From Botrimarina colliarenosi (GTDB lineage: Bacteria > Planctomycetota > Planctomycetia > Pirellulales > Lacipirellulaceae), in the NCBI RefSeq assembly GCF_007859955.1, contig NZ_SJPR01000012.1, positions 1-32,069 on the forward strand: a stretch of 32,069 bases of DNA, given 5' to 3'. Within the stretch, counting starts at the first letter, position 1. Each line of letters opens with the position of its first letter. Positions 1-7,479 of the stretch are shown in pieces. A program made the translations under genes and the position numbers. Below the pieces are notes generated by a model. The model was not told the DNA's origin. It saw only the letters and a list, made by a program, of their open reading frames with translations, and did no database searches.

Positions 1-198
1 CAGGACCTCCTGTCGCTCGGTGGTAGGATCGGCAGCCTACGCTAGCTGCACAGATGGCTCCAGATTAGTCCGCCGGCGGGCCAAGTGTGCAGTTCGGCGA
101 GCGGCCAAACTCGCTGAGAGTGAGGCACCCGCTGTCTCGAACGAATCGTCCAGACGGCCGGCAGTCCGTCCGACCGACGTCGCCTTAACCGCTCAAGA
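1..198. other. Stretch with no recognisable feature
   Basis: The open frames in this edge stretch are short, arginine-rich and have no recognisable domain, signal peptide or ribosome binding site. They look like chance frames in GC-rich DNA. A gene could enter from outside the window, but nothing here supports it. Confidence 0.5.
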
Positions 199-381
199 TC
201 ATCGACCGGGGCGGCCAACACGACTCGAGCCACTTAGGCCTATGCCCAGTATCGTAAGCAACGCTCCGATAGTCGGCTCGGGAACCTGTTGTTGTGCTGC
301 TACGGGCGCAACATTCGTCGCCCCGTAGTTCGCCGCCCACACGTCGTAGTCGTTTTGGGTGGCGGTCAAATCGTTCACTCT
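199..381 (-). pseudogene. 3' remnant of a PEP-CTERM / dockerin-like gene
   Basis: The minus strand here encodes the last ~60 residues of a PEP-CTERM protein. There is the second half of a dockerin-like repeat (NDYDVWAANYGAT), a linker, the sorting motif VPEP, a hydrophobic stretch (TIGALLTILGIGLSG) and a basic tail ending GRPGR. The same half-repeat (EDYDFWAANFG) occurs intact in the gene at 19086-20375. Upstream of about 381 on the minus strand I see no first calcium loop, beta-rich body or signal peptide in any frame before the next gene. It is therefore a truncated remnant, not a short functional gene. The intact protein would have been exported and handled by an exosortase-type system. 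The remnant call is fairly secure; the cause of truncation is unknown. Confidence 0.65.
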
Positions 382-477
382 TGCGTGATTCTCACACGCA
401 CGACGCGGCCCCGCCAGTCGCCAACTCGGCAAACCCGCATGCTGCTGAAATGTTCGTAGACTGGTTGGTTGTGAAGC

Positions 478-514
478 GGGAGGCGGGTGTGGGTACGCAC
501 AACCAAAACCTCCC
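478..514 (-). terminator. Possible terminator hairpin after the left minus-strand cluster
   Basis: GGGAGG at 478-483 can pair with CCTCCC at 509-514. Inside it GGTGTG (486-491) can pair, with one bulge, with CACAACC (498-504). The structure starts about 44 bases after the stop of the membrane protein gene at 558, where a terminator for that transcript would be expected. No clear T-run follows on the minus strand, so factor-independent termination is uncertain. Confidence 0.35.
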
Positions 515-557
515 CCCCGACCCCTTGTCGCCTCGGCCTAGCGAGAACGGCTGACCC

Positions 558-941
558 TCATACCGCTAGAGCCTCCGCCTGCAGGGTTGCGGCCTCTGGC
601 TTGTGGAGCCCAACAACCAGCAGCACCGCCAGGCTATTGGCCCAGTAGTACCAAGCGTCGAGGCCGCTGAACCCCAGTGCCAACGGAGCGGCGAGAAACA
701 CCACCCCGACCAAAAAATCGACCGCCAGGTGCACCCGGTAGGGCAGCACTCGAAAGACCCCCAGCTTGTGATCGGTGAGCAGCGTGAGGATTAAAGCGGC
801 GACGCCGGAACCTACCGCCAGCCAGCGGGCCATTGGGTGGGAGGCGCCGAGGTGGAGCAAGAACGGCGCCGTCATCAGGCTCAAGGCGACGGGGTAGTCG
901 AGGTAGGCGTGCATTGTCTTGGTCACAAAGCGCGGATCCAT
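558..941 (-). CDS. Small four-helix integral membrane protein (SPW-repeat-like)
   Basis: A 127-residue protein with four hydrophobic segments: roughly residues 14-28, 37-55, 67-86 and 94-110. It has no signal peptide and a short soluble tail. The charge pattern and the paired helices recall small SPW-repeat membrane proteins, but I cannot place it firmly. The start at 941 (MDPRF...) is chosen because AGGAG precedes it at good spacing; the longer frame to 1004 adds a basic, non-membrane leader without such a site. It is last in the minus-strand run of AhpD-like, sigma, anti-sigma and DUF488 genes, but about 147 bases separate it from DUF488, so it may have its own promoter. Its function is unknown. 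Confidence 0.7.
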   Translation of the reverse strand: MDPRFVTKTMHAYLDYPVALSLMTAPFLLHLGASHPMARWLAVGSGVAALILTLLTDHKLGVFRVLPYRVHLAVDFLVGVVFLAAPLALGFSGLDAWYYWANSLAVLLVVGLHKPEAATLQAEALAV

Positions 942-1088
942 AGCGAAACTCTCCTGTACAGAAAGCGGGGAGGTGAAGCGGCGGGGCCGCAGAGACTTGG
1001 GCAACTGGACGTCGGCAGACAGGCGCCGCCAGCTGGGCGGCGAAGACGCCCGGCGGTCAGCCTTTGGATGCCTCAGCGCGGGCGACTC

Positions 1089-1466
1089 TTACGATTCGGC
1101 CGTCGCACCACCGCGAATCAAGAACTCGCGTAAGACGATGGCATGGTTGTGCTTCGTGGTAGACGCCGCGTAGAGCAGGGTCACCATCGGATGCGCTAGG
1201 ACTCGGCGCCGGTCTTCCTCGGCCGCTGGGTTGCTGAGTAGCTCTTCGATGTAGAAGCGACGAAACGCTTCGAACCTGGCTGGCTCATGCCCGAACCATC
1301 GGCGCAAGGACGCCGAAGGGGCTAGATTTTTAGCCCAATCGTCGATGCGCGCAGCCGCTCGGCTCACGCCCCGCGGCCAGAGCCGATCAACCAGGACTCG
1401 ATAGCCGTCGGACGCTTGGTAGGCGTCGTAGACGCGGGCGATCCGCACGCCCGTAGTGTCACGCAT
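1089..1466 (-). CDS. DUF488 family protein (YeaO-like)
   Basis: A 125-residue protein matching the DUF488/YeaO family along its length. The hallmark GYRVLVDRLWPRG lies near residues 21-33, followed by the conserved DDWAKNLAPS segment, RRWFGHEP and a C-terminal stretch LLYAASTTKHNHAIVLREFL. The family's biochemical role is not settled. The ATG at 1466 gives the usual family length; an ATG at 1487 would add seven residues. Either start overlaps the 3' end of the zinc-finger gene (stop at 1459), indicating translational coupling. Its place behind a sigma/anti-sigma pair and an AhpD-like enzyme hints at a stress-related role, which is inference. Confidence 0.85.
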   Translation of the reverse strand: MRDTTGVRIARVYDAYQASDGYRVLVDRLWPRGVSRAAARIDDWAKNLAPSASLRRWFGHEPARFEAFRRFYIEELLSNPAAEEDRRRVLAHPMVTLLYAASTTKHNHAIVLREFLIRGGATAES

Positions 1467-1707
1467 CGCGACCGCCACGCAGACCATCCAGCGTTAGCCG
1501 CAGGGCTTCGTACTCCTCTAGGCACTCTCCGCAAACCGCAAGATGCTGTTCGATCGCTTGCAGGCCCGCAGGGATCGACTTGCCCGCCAAGTGCGATTCG
1601 GCGAACTCCGCCACCAGCGCGAGGCACTGCTCGCAATTGAGTTCCCGGTCCTCGGTCCGGCGAAGGAGCTTCAGGAGCTGTGCAATCTCGGTTTCGGATA
1701 GCGACAT
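1459..1707 (-). CDS. Zinc-finger anti-sigma-like protein (zf-HC2 type)
   Basis: An 82-residue soluble protein without a membrane segment. It has the cysteine/histidine pattern of zf-HC2 anti-sigma domains: Cys25 and Cys28 in NCEQC, then His-Leu-Ala-Val-Cys-Gly-Glu-Cys around residues 54-61. Such domains bind zinc and hold an ECF sigma factor inactive, in some families in a redox-sensitive way. It begins 12 bases after the sigma gene and overlaps the start of the DUF488 gene, so all three are probably one transcript. The assignment as partner of the neighbouring sigma factor rests on family knowledge and gene order. It could also be a truncated anti-sigma lacking the usual membrane domain. Confidence 0.75.
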   Translation of the reverse strand: MSLSETEIAQLLKLLRRTEDRELNCEQCLALVAEFAESHLAGKSIPAGLQAIEQHLAVCGECLEEYEALRLTLDGLRGGRDA

Positions 1708-1719
1708 GGATTGGTGTTC

Positions 1720-2322
1720 TCACGCTACCGACGTGGCGATGAGGTCGTCCCCCGTAAAGCCGGCCGCCTCAAGACGGGCCTTCAGCTTCTTCCGCGCGTC
1801 GTGGGTCAACTTGTAGAGGGCGTTGCGACTGCAGCTGAGTTGCCTGGCGATCTCGTCCTGTGGCATGCCCCTTAGCTCCGCCAACAGGGCGGTCCGTTGT
1901 CGATCTGACAAGTCATTCTGGATCGAGGCGTTCAGCGCCACCAGCAGGTCACGCCGCTGCATCCGAACGTCCGGCGCCGGGGCGCCGGCAAGCTGGTTGC
2001 CGCCCTGGTTCACCGTCGCCGGGACGAGATCGGCGAGCGTTACATCTTTCCACTGGCTACGCCGAAGCTGTCCCAAGGCGACGCGAATAGCGATCGCCGT
2101 GGCCCATGTGACAAACCGACTGCGTCCGTCGAACTGGCCGAGCTTGTCCAGGACACGGAGTAAGGAGTCCTGCGTACAGTCCTCCAGGAACGATTCGTCG
2201 GCGCGAGGACGTCCCGACAGCCCCCGCCGCAGACCTCGCAGCAGGGCTTCGCGCAGCTCGACCAGGGCGGGCTCGCTCCGCTGCGTTAGGTCCTTCAACC
2301 AGGAATCGTTGGTTCGTTCCAT
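1720..2322 (-). CDS. ECF-type RNA polymerase sigma factor
   Basis: A 200-residue sigma-70 family protein of ECF size. Region 2 is visible as ESFLEDCTQDSLLRVLDKLGQFDGRSRFVTWATAIA. A linker follows, then region 4 as LSDRQRTALLAELRGMPQDEIARQLSCSRNALYKLTHDARKKL, a helix-turn-helix for the -35 element. The zf-HC2 protein right behind it is the probable anti-sigma. The ATG at 2322 lacks a strong ribosome binding site. An inverted repeat at 2358-2394 lies just upstream, between this gene and the AhpD-like gene. It differs clearly from the second sigma factor at 22267. Confidence 0.9.
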   Translation of the reverse strand: MERTNDSWLKDLTQRSEPALVELREALLRGLRRGLSGRPRADESFLEDCTQDSLLRVLDKLGQFDGRSRFVTWATAIAIRVALGQLRRSQWKDVTLADLVPATVNQGGNQLAGAPAPDVRMQRRDLLVALNASIQNDLSDRQRTALLAELRGMPQDEIARQLSCSRNALYKLTHDARKKLKARLEAAGFTGDDLIATSVA

Positions 2323-2357
2323 GCGTCACGCCAACGAGGTATTGTCAGAAGAGGATA

Positions 2358-2394
2358 GCCGCTCGATCGGTTCGGCCGAGCTTGATCGAGCGGC
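2358..2394. promoter_or_regulatory. 11-bp inverted repeat between the AhpD-like and sigma genes
   Basis: GCCGCTCGATC at 2358-2368 is the exact reverse complement of GATCGAGCGGC at 2384-2394, with a 15-base spacer. It sits in the 81-base gap between the stop of the AhpD-like gene and the start of the sigma gene. It could be an attenuator or terminator for minus-strand readthrough, or an operator. No T-run follows, so neither reading is settled. Confidence 0.5.
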
Positions 2395-2403
2395 CTCCTC
2401 GGT

Positions 2404-2949
2404 TCAAGCGACGGCTAGCTTGGGCGCCGCGGGGAAGTCAACCTCGGTCCCGGCCACGTGGTTGAAGTAGTTCGTGAACAGGTTCAGCGCGACGGCAGCG
2501 ACGATCTCGGCAATCTCCCCATCGGTGTAGCCGACTTGACGCACACGCTCGACATTGCCGTCGGTTACCACGCCCCGGTCGGTCACGATCTGCTGGGCGA
2601 ATTGAAGCGCGGCAGCTTCCTTCTCGTCAGTCGCCTCCGCTCGACGAGCGTCGCAGGTTTCCTGCTCGGTCAGACCGGCTTGCTTGGCGAGTGCGGTGTG
2701 GGCCGACACGCAGTAGTCGCACCCGTTGGCTTCGCCGACGGCCAGGGCGATTCGCTCCCGGAGTTGAGCCGACAGCGAGCCGGACGCTAGCGCCTGGCTG
2801 AAACCTAGGTACGCGGAAGCGACGGCTCTTGACTGAGCCATCGTGGCGATGAGGTTCGGCACGACGCCCATCTTCTTCTGCACACCGTCGAGCAGTTCGG
2901 CAGTGGCGGGAGGGGCGAGTGTACGATCGATGGGTTGGATCCGCGGCAT
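2404..2949 (-). CDS. AhpD/carboxymuconolactone decarboxylase-like (peroxidase-related) protein
   Basis: A 181-residue all-helical protein of the carboxymuconolactone decarboxylase superfamily, peroxidase-related branch. The redox motif is seen as Glu73, Cys77-Asp-Tyr-Cys80 and His84, the E-x-x-x-C-x-x-C-x-x-x-H arrangement used by AhpD for thiol-dependent peroxide reduction. The frame continues upstream to 3057, but the start at 2949 (MPRIQPI...) fits the family and has GAGG six bases before the ATG. It is first in the minus-strand cluster, 81 bases ahead of the ECF sigma gene. The sigma factor could therefore answer oxidative stress, which is inference. Confidence 0.8.
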   Translation of the reverse strand: MPRIQPIDRTLAPPATAELLDGVQKKMGVVPNLIATMAQSRAVASAYLGFSQALASGSLSAQLRERIALAVGEANGCDYCVSAHTALAKQAGLTEQETCDARRAEATDEKEAAALQFAQQIVTDRGVVTDGNVERVRQVGYTDGEIAEIVAAVALNLFTNYFNHVAGTEVDFPAAPKLAVA

Positions 2950-3695
2950 GGGAGGCCTCGCACTTCCAAGGGAAACGGTGGGTTTCTCATGAGATGCCTC
3001 CAGATCGGCTTTCCTTACGTGATTTTTTCTACCCTTCGCGGCGAGAGAATCGGCCATCGGAATTCAATAGAAGCCTTCGAGCCGAGGACGGAGATGGTAA
3101 TTCTGAAGTTAGTCGTTTTAAGCGGAGTCTGCTCGGAGTCGTTTCGACCTCGGCTGACAGGCGGAAATGACATTCCTCTGAGGACTGATTGACCGACGCG
3201 GCTCCGATCTCGACTGAACTGCGGTCGGGTGGACCACCACCGCTCAGTTCGCCATCCGCCGAACGCGCAGAGGTCTTGGCCGAGCTTGGACACCGCTGCG
3301 AGTTGGCGGAGCCGCAATCTGCGGCCGGGTGAGGCAACCTCAGCAAGTTGTACGAAAAGATGGCTGCGGTCGGTCTTGCTCCGCGGAAGCCCTAGGGGCA
3401 GGCGCAAGCGCTTAGGGCGGCAATTCGACTACTAGGTCGATTTACCCGCTTTCGAGCGGACCCATGGACCTACAGGGTTGACCCCGCTGACCCCTACAAG
3501 CCCCCGAGACCATATCCGCCTTACCCAGCCTCTTGATAATGCACTCCTCCTCCCTTCTATCGAAGGAGCTTCCTCCCCCGGATTTCACCTTGGTCAGAAT
3601 CGCTCATCCGGAGTTGCCCAATTTCAAGACGGAAGAGCAGAATCACGCTTGGCGATAGGCCTTGGTGTCGGACCCTGCGGGGCATGGGCGCTTCG
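2950..3695. other. Intergenic region at the left edge of the glycan locus
   Basis: This ~750-base stretch holds no gene I can support. Short frames on both strands lack domains and ribosome binding sites. It contains the 119-bp repeat at 3227-3345, a short hairpin with arms GCCCTA (3389-3394) and TAGGGC (3413-3418), and an imperfect hairpin CTCCCTTC/GAAGGAG at 3550-3568. The last lies about 130 bases beyond the stop of the minus-strand glycosidase and could be its terminator. The promoter of the AhpD-like gene should lie around 2950-3100, but no clear -35/-10 pair is visible. Confidence 0.5.
3227..3345 (+). repeat. Left copy of ~119-bp direct repeat flanking the locus
   Basis: This segment aligns without gaps to 31805-31923 in the same orientation (constant offset 28,578), with about seven substitutions in 119 bases by eye. 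The match stops abruptly on both sides. Neither copy lies in a convincing gene. On the minus strand one frame reads through both copies (for example AVSKLGQDLCAFGG), so the repeat may be a fragment of a dispersed or once-coding element. The two copies bracket all glycan-degradation genes and nothing else. I do not recognise the element. Confidence 0.85.
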
Positions 3696-5984
3696 TCACT
3701 CCCGTTTGTCGATCAACAGCGTAACCGATGGGTCTCTCGAACCCTTGAACCGATAACCGACGTGGTCGCGGGGTTGGCCCCTTCTGCTGTAACCCTTTGT
3801 CGCTCGCTTCAGGCGCCCCTCCTCGAGCCACGGCTGGATCGTCACACGCTCTAGCGGGCTGCCTTCCACGGAGATGGACTTCTCGACACCTCGTTCGGTC
3901 ACCTTGCGCCGGTAGGAGATCCGCGGCCAGTGCCTGACTCCGCCGCTGTCGACGGGGAAGCGAACCTCCATCGACTCCCACTCTTCGGGCATGTTGTCGC
4001 AAACCGTCAGCTCATCATCGGGAACCGAGTACTCGATCCCCGCCATCCCCTCCAAGAAAAGGAGTATCTTCCCGGCGTTGAAGTTGGAGTACTGATCGCC
4101 CCAAGGCTCCGGCCCTGCGCCCCAAGCCTCTGGCGCGATCGGGATCCCCCAATGCATGTTGTAGCCCCTCAGGTGAGCCAGGGCGCACTGATTCGCGATC
4201 CGGCCTACGCGGCTCTTGTACATGCCGAGCAGGGCGTAGTAGTTCGTGTCGGGAGTCGAGGAAAACTCCGGATCGAAGACATTCTCTAACGCGGGAATCG
4301 CACGTGACGACAGGGGGACTTTCCAGAAGAATCCCTTCTCGGTGTCAACGGCCCACTCGCGCGCCATCTCATGCGCCCAGGCTTCGGGGAAGTAGCTGTT
4401 GCGGAGGTAAGCGAAGCCGGACCAGTTCGGGTGCTCTCGCCCGCCTCCGAAGAAGCGAGGACGCTCCTTCTCCCACATGGACGAGAGCCAAGCTTCCCGG
4501 CCGTCGATCTGGACGAGCCGCAACCAGCGGTCGGGGTCCGCGTCGCCAGTGAGTGCGGCCATATCACGGAGGCGCTCGGCTGCGTCGTAGTGGCAGCCCC
4601 AATGACTGTGCATGCCGTCCTTGAACAGCTCGCGGAAGTAGTCGTCGTAGCAGTCATGCAGGAACTGCTCGTCTCCGGTGTGTTGGTAGATCTGCCAAGC
4701 GCCGATCACATGCTCGGTCGTCGTGCCCCAGACGGGCGAGTACCAAGCGATCCCCTTGTTGTCGGGCAAGCTCCCGCCGTCACGCGCGTAGGGGAGCAGC
4801 GGCTTCCAGTGCAGCACGTTCCCGTACGCGTAGTACCGCTTGTCCGCCGTCCACGCGCCGACTTTGATCTGGAAGTTAGCGTCGTAGCGGTGCATCCCCA
4901 GAAAGTTGTTGACCGCCGTTTGCGTGTGCGGGTGAGTCTCCCAGCCTTCTTGAACGTCGATGTAGTACATCAGGTAGATCGACCACAAGAAGTAATAGAC
5001 CTTGACCAGGTCCTCGTCCGAGCATCGGAAGTAGGGGACCTGGCGGTTCAGCAGGTCGTTCATGGCTCCGGTCTTTGCCGCCAAGGCGGCTGGTGCGTCT
5101 GACAGTACCGCCTGCGCGGCGTCCCTTGCCTGGTCGTAGCGGTCGTCCATTGCCCAGGCGATCGCCGTCCCCTGTCGGTCGCAAGGAACCTGAAAGGAGT
5201 AGTGGCACTGCCCCATGTCATCGACGCGGGACGCGAATCGCTCGATAGGCTTGGAAGCCGATAAGACCGTGCTCATCCCATCGTAGATGAGCTTGCCGGC
5301 GGTTGTCTCATCTCGGACCGGATGAGTGATGACCTCACCACCTTCTGCGACGTGCACCGCGTTGCCGGCTTCGTCGAAGCGCACGGTCGCCGTTGATCGA
5401 AGACTCTGATTAGGGAAGTAGAGGCTGCGGCCTTCGAACTCGATCCGGATCGGCTTGTCCGATCGGATGATCGAACACCCCGCATCGTTGCCGGCGATGA
5501 ACTTCTCCTCGTAGATGCGAACCCCACCAACCTTGTACTTGCAGATAACCTTGTCGGGTCGCCACGTCATCGACACGGGTGCCGGCGTGCGATAGCGCTT
5601 GCCATCGACGAGGACCGTGCCATACGCGACGCGTGTGTTTATATAGAACTCCCACCCACGGAAGTCGTGCCCGTATCCGCTCCCCTCGTGCCTAGCGAGC
5701 CCAAAGCCACGGCCACGCAGGTCGTGGAAGAAGGGATGCGTCAGGCCGAGCGTCTCGTCCTCGTGCGGTTGGTAGCAGTGGTAGGCGCCGCCAACGTAGT
5801 ACGTCTTGTTGCCGGCCAAGAAGGCGTGCTTGCGGCCTTGGATCTCCTGGCTCAGCATCTCGCAGTAGTCAGTGTACGGCGGCGGGTCGCCCGCCTCCGC
5901 CTCGTGTGCGACGACGCAGGACGCACCAACCGATGCGCAAGCGATCACCAAGCGCCGACTCACGCGACGAGACAGGTTGATCAC
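3696..5984 (-). CDS. Secreted putative (alpha/alpha)-barrel glycoside hydrolase, family unassigned
   Basis: A 762-residue exported protein. A basic N-terminus and hydrophobic stretch (LVIACASVGASCVVA) end near AEAG, a likely signal peptidase site. A beta-rich N-terminal half is followed, from about residue 310, by a helical aromatic-rich region with acidic patches resembling GH63/GH37/trehalase-like six-hairpin barrels, for example GIAWYSPVWGTTTEHVIGAW and NYYALLGMY. A C-terminal beta segment includes VRFPVDSGGVRHWPRISYRR. I cannot name the family or catalytic acids. The GTG at 5984 is preferred over the ATG at 5999 because GGAGGTGA lies five bases before it and overlaps the stop of the upstream sulfatase. 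It is the last gene of a three-gene unit, so it probably acts on desulfated, de-arabinosylated glycan. Confidence 0.7.
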   Translation of the reverse strand: MINLSRRVSRRLVIACASVGASCVVAHEAEAGDPPPYTDYCEMLSQEIQGRKHAFLAGNKTYYVGGAYHCYQPHEDETLGLTHPFFHDLRGRGFGLARHEGSGYGHDFRGWEFYINTRVAYGTVLVDGKRYRTPAPVSMTWRPDKVICKYKVGGVRIYEEKFIAGNDAGCSIIRSDKPIRIEFEGRSLYFPNQSLRSTATVRFDEAGNAVHVAEGGEVITHPVRDETTAGKLIYDGMSTVLSASKPIERFASRVDDMGQCHYSFQVPCDRQGTAIAWAMDDRYDQARDAAQAVLSDAPAALAAKTGAMNDLLNRQVPYFRCSDEDLVKVYYFLWSIYLMYYIDVQEGWETHPHTQTAVNNFLGMHRYDANFQIKVGAWTADKRYYAYGNVLHWKPLLPYARDGGSLPDNKGIAWYSPVWGTTTEHVIGAWQIYQHTGDEQFLHDCYDDYFRELFKDGMHSHWGCHYDAAERLRDMAALTGDADPDRWLRLVQIDGREAWLSSMWEKERPRFFGGGREHPNWSGFAYLRNSYFPEAWAHEMAREWAVDTEKGFFWKVPLSSRAIPALENVFDPEFSSTPDTNYYALLGMYKSRVGRIANQCALAHLRGYNMHWGIPIAPEAWGAGPEPWGDQYSNFNAGKILLFLEGMAGIEYSVPDDELTVCDNMPEEWESMEVRFPVDSGGVRHWPRISYRRKVTERGVEKSISVEGSPLERVTIQPWLEEGRLKRATKGYSRRGQPRDHVGYRFKGSRDPSVTLLIDKRE

Positions 5985-5989
5985 AGCGC

Positions 5990-5997
5990 TCACCTCC
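5990..5997 (-). promoter_or_regulatory. Shine-Dalgarno GGAGGTGA overlapping the sulfatase stop
   Basis: On the minus strand GGAGGTGA spans 5997 to 5990. Its last three bases are the TGA stop of the sulfatase, and five bases later a GTG starts the glycosidase frame. The site decides the start at 5984 and implies translational coupling. Confidence 0.65.
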
Positions 5998-7459
5998 ATT
6001 CGGTCTCCGCCCGAGCGCGATGTGTGCTCTCCAACGCATTGGCATGTCGTCGCAGTACGGCTTGGTCTGGCTCGGGACGCTCGCGCTCCCGCTGCACGTA
6101 GCGATTGAGTTCGCGGATTCTCGCGTCGAACATATCGTCAAGATCCTCGGCTTCGACCTCGTCAAGGTAGTCGAGTAGCCGTCCGCGAAGTCGTGCGGTC
6201 TGCTCGGGAAGCCGCTCGGACAGATCGGTCGTCTCGGCGAGGTCCTGCGCCAGGTCGTAGAGACGCACCTCGTCGGTATGCAGGTTCATGACGAGCTTAA
6301 GGTCCCCATCGCGGATGGCCGACATCGGCAGGGCGCCTCCGTACCAGGGGAAGTGAAAGATCAACTCGGGCGTGTTTCGTGAGATGACGCCCTCGTTCCC
6401 CTTCTCGAAGGCGTCGAGAAGGCTGCCGCCATCAAACTCCACCGGCAGGGCGTCGCCTCCGAGCAGATCGTTGATCGTGGGGTACAAGTCCCAGCCCGCG
6501 ACCGGATGGTCGCAGGTAGCTCCGCTCATAACCCTTGGGCCTACCACAAGGGTCGAAACACGAATGCCCCCCTCCCAAAGCTGCGCCTTGCCACCTCGCA
6601 GGGTGCCCTTCGCCCGAAACATCTCGGCACCGTTGTCGGACGTGAAGATGACGTAGGTATCGTCGTCGATGCCGAGCCGCTCTAGGGCGTCGAGCAGCTC
6701 GCCAAGGCTCGAATCCAAGTCCTCGATCATCGCAGCGTAGGTAGGCAGATTCTTCTTGTCGATCTGCTTGGCGCGAGCGAGATCGCGGTACTTCTCGATC
6801 GTCTTCTCCCGTGCAGCGAGTCCCACGTGGACCGCGTAGTGGGAGACCTGCATGAAGAAGGGACGCCCCGCGGACGCCTGCTCCTCCAGGAAGTCGATGG
6901 CCCGCCGCGTGACGCTGAAGATCCGCTTTGGGTCTTCCGGTGGCAGCGGCGTCCTCGCTTGGACGTCGAGATAGTCGCCTTCACCGTTGTTGGTGTTGCC
7001 GTCGGAAACGTCGTATCCGGCGTGTTCCGGAGACCGTGGGTGGAATCCCCATTTGCCAAAGTGCGCCGTGACATACTCGGAGTCGATGCGCTTGATCCTC
7101 TCGGCGATCGACACCTCATCTTTGCAATCGATCCCACGTTCCGCTGCGAGCACGTCGTGAACGACCGTTTGCCGCAATCGGCAAGGCGTCTTGCCGAACT
7201 GGATGCCGGCCCGAGAGGGCGTGCACGTGGGAGCACATGCGTAGGCGTTGGAGAACACCATCCCCTTCCTGGCCATTCGCTCCAGCGTGGGGGTCTGAAA
7301 GAACTGGCTCCGGGAATCCGCAAGGTCTGGCATCATCGGGACCGAGGTGTCGGTCCATCCCAAGTCATCCGCAAAGACCAGGACGATGTTCGGCTTGCTC
7401 GACGCAACCCCGCATGAGCAGAGAAACCCCATCAGGCAGAACACGATGATGCGACGCAT
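5990..7459 (-). CDS. Secreted formylglycine (type I, S1 family) sulfatase
   Basis: A 489-residue sulfatase. An N-terminal export signal contains a possible lipobox (LCSC, Cys16). The metal-binding NIVLVFADDLGWTD lies near residues 24-37. The active-site signature C-T-P-S-R starts at Cys79, whose cysteine is converted to formylglycine in this family. Further conserved blocks are HFGKWGFH, SHYAVHVG, FTSDNGAE and an acidic EGGIRV segment. It would hydrolyse sulfate esters on the target glycan outside the cytoplasm; the S1 subfamily and regiochemistry cannot be told here. It lies 20 bases after a DUF1680 gene, and its stop is embedded in the ribosome binding site of the following glycosidase. The maturase it needs is not in the window. 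Confidence 0.9.
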   Translation of the reverse strand: MRRIIVFCLMGFLCSCGVASSKPNIVLVFADDLGWTDTSVPMMPDLADSRSQFFQTPTLERMARKGMVFSNAYACAPTCTPSRAGIQFGKTPCRLRQTVVHDVLAAERGIDCKDEVSIAERIKRIDSEYVTAHFGKWGFHPRSPEHAGYDVSDGNTNNGEGDYLDVQARTPLPPEDPKRIFSVTRRAIDFLEEQASAGRPFFMQVSHYAVHVGLAAREKTIEKYRDLARAKQIDKKNLPTYAAMIEDLDSSLGELLDALERLGIDDDTYVIFTSDNGAEMFRAKGTLRGGKAQLWEGGIRVSTLVVGPRVMSGATCDHPVAGWDLYPTINDLLGGDALPVEFDGGSLLDAFEKGNEGVISRNTPELIFHFPWYGGALPMSAIRDGDLKLVMNLHTDEVRLYDLAQDLAETTDLSERLPEQTARLRGRLLDYLDEVEAEDLDDMFDARIRELNRYVQRERERPEPDQAVLRRHANALESTHRARAETEWR

Positions 7460-7479
7460 GATCCGACCCGTGGTTGAGT

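Noticed and set aside
3227..3345. Reading the flanking repeat as a transposase end or coding fragment
   Set aside because: One minus-strand frame is open through both copies, but I recognise no transposase motif, terminal inverted repeats or target-site duplication. It is reported only as a repeat.
3478..3756. Plus-strand frame of 92 codons left of the glycosidase
   Set aside because: There is no recognisable domain or ribosome binding site, and it overlaps the 3' end of the minus-strand gene. Treated as non-coding.
4371..5102. Long plus-strand open frame of 243 codons inside the glycosidase gene
   Set aside because: It is antisense to a well-supported secreted protein, has a valine/arginine-rich composition typical of GC-rich shadow frames, and no domain or ribosome binding site.
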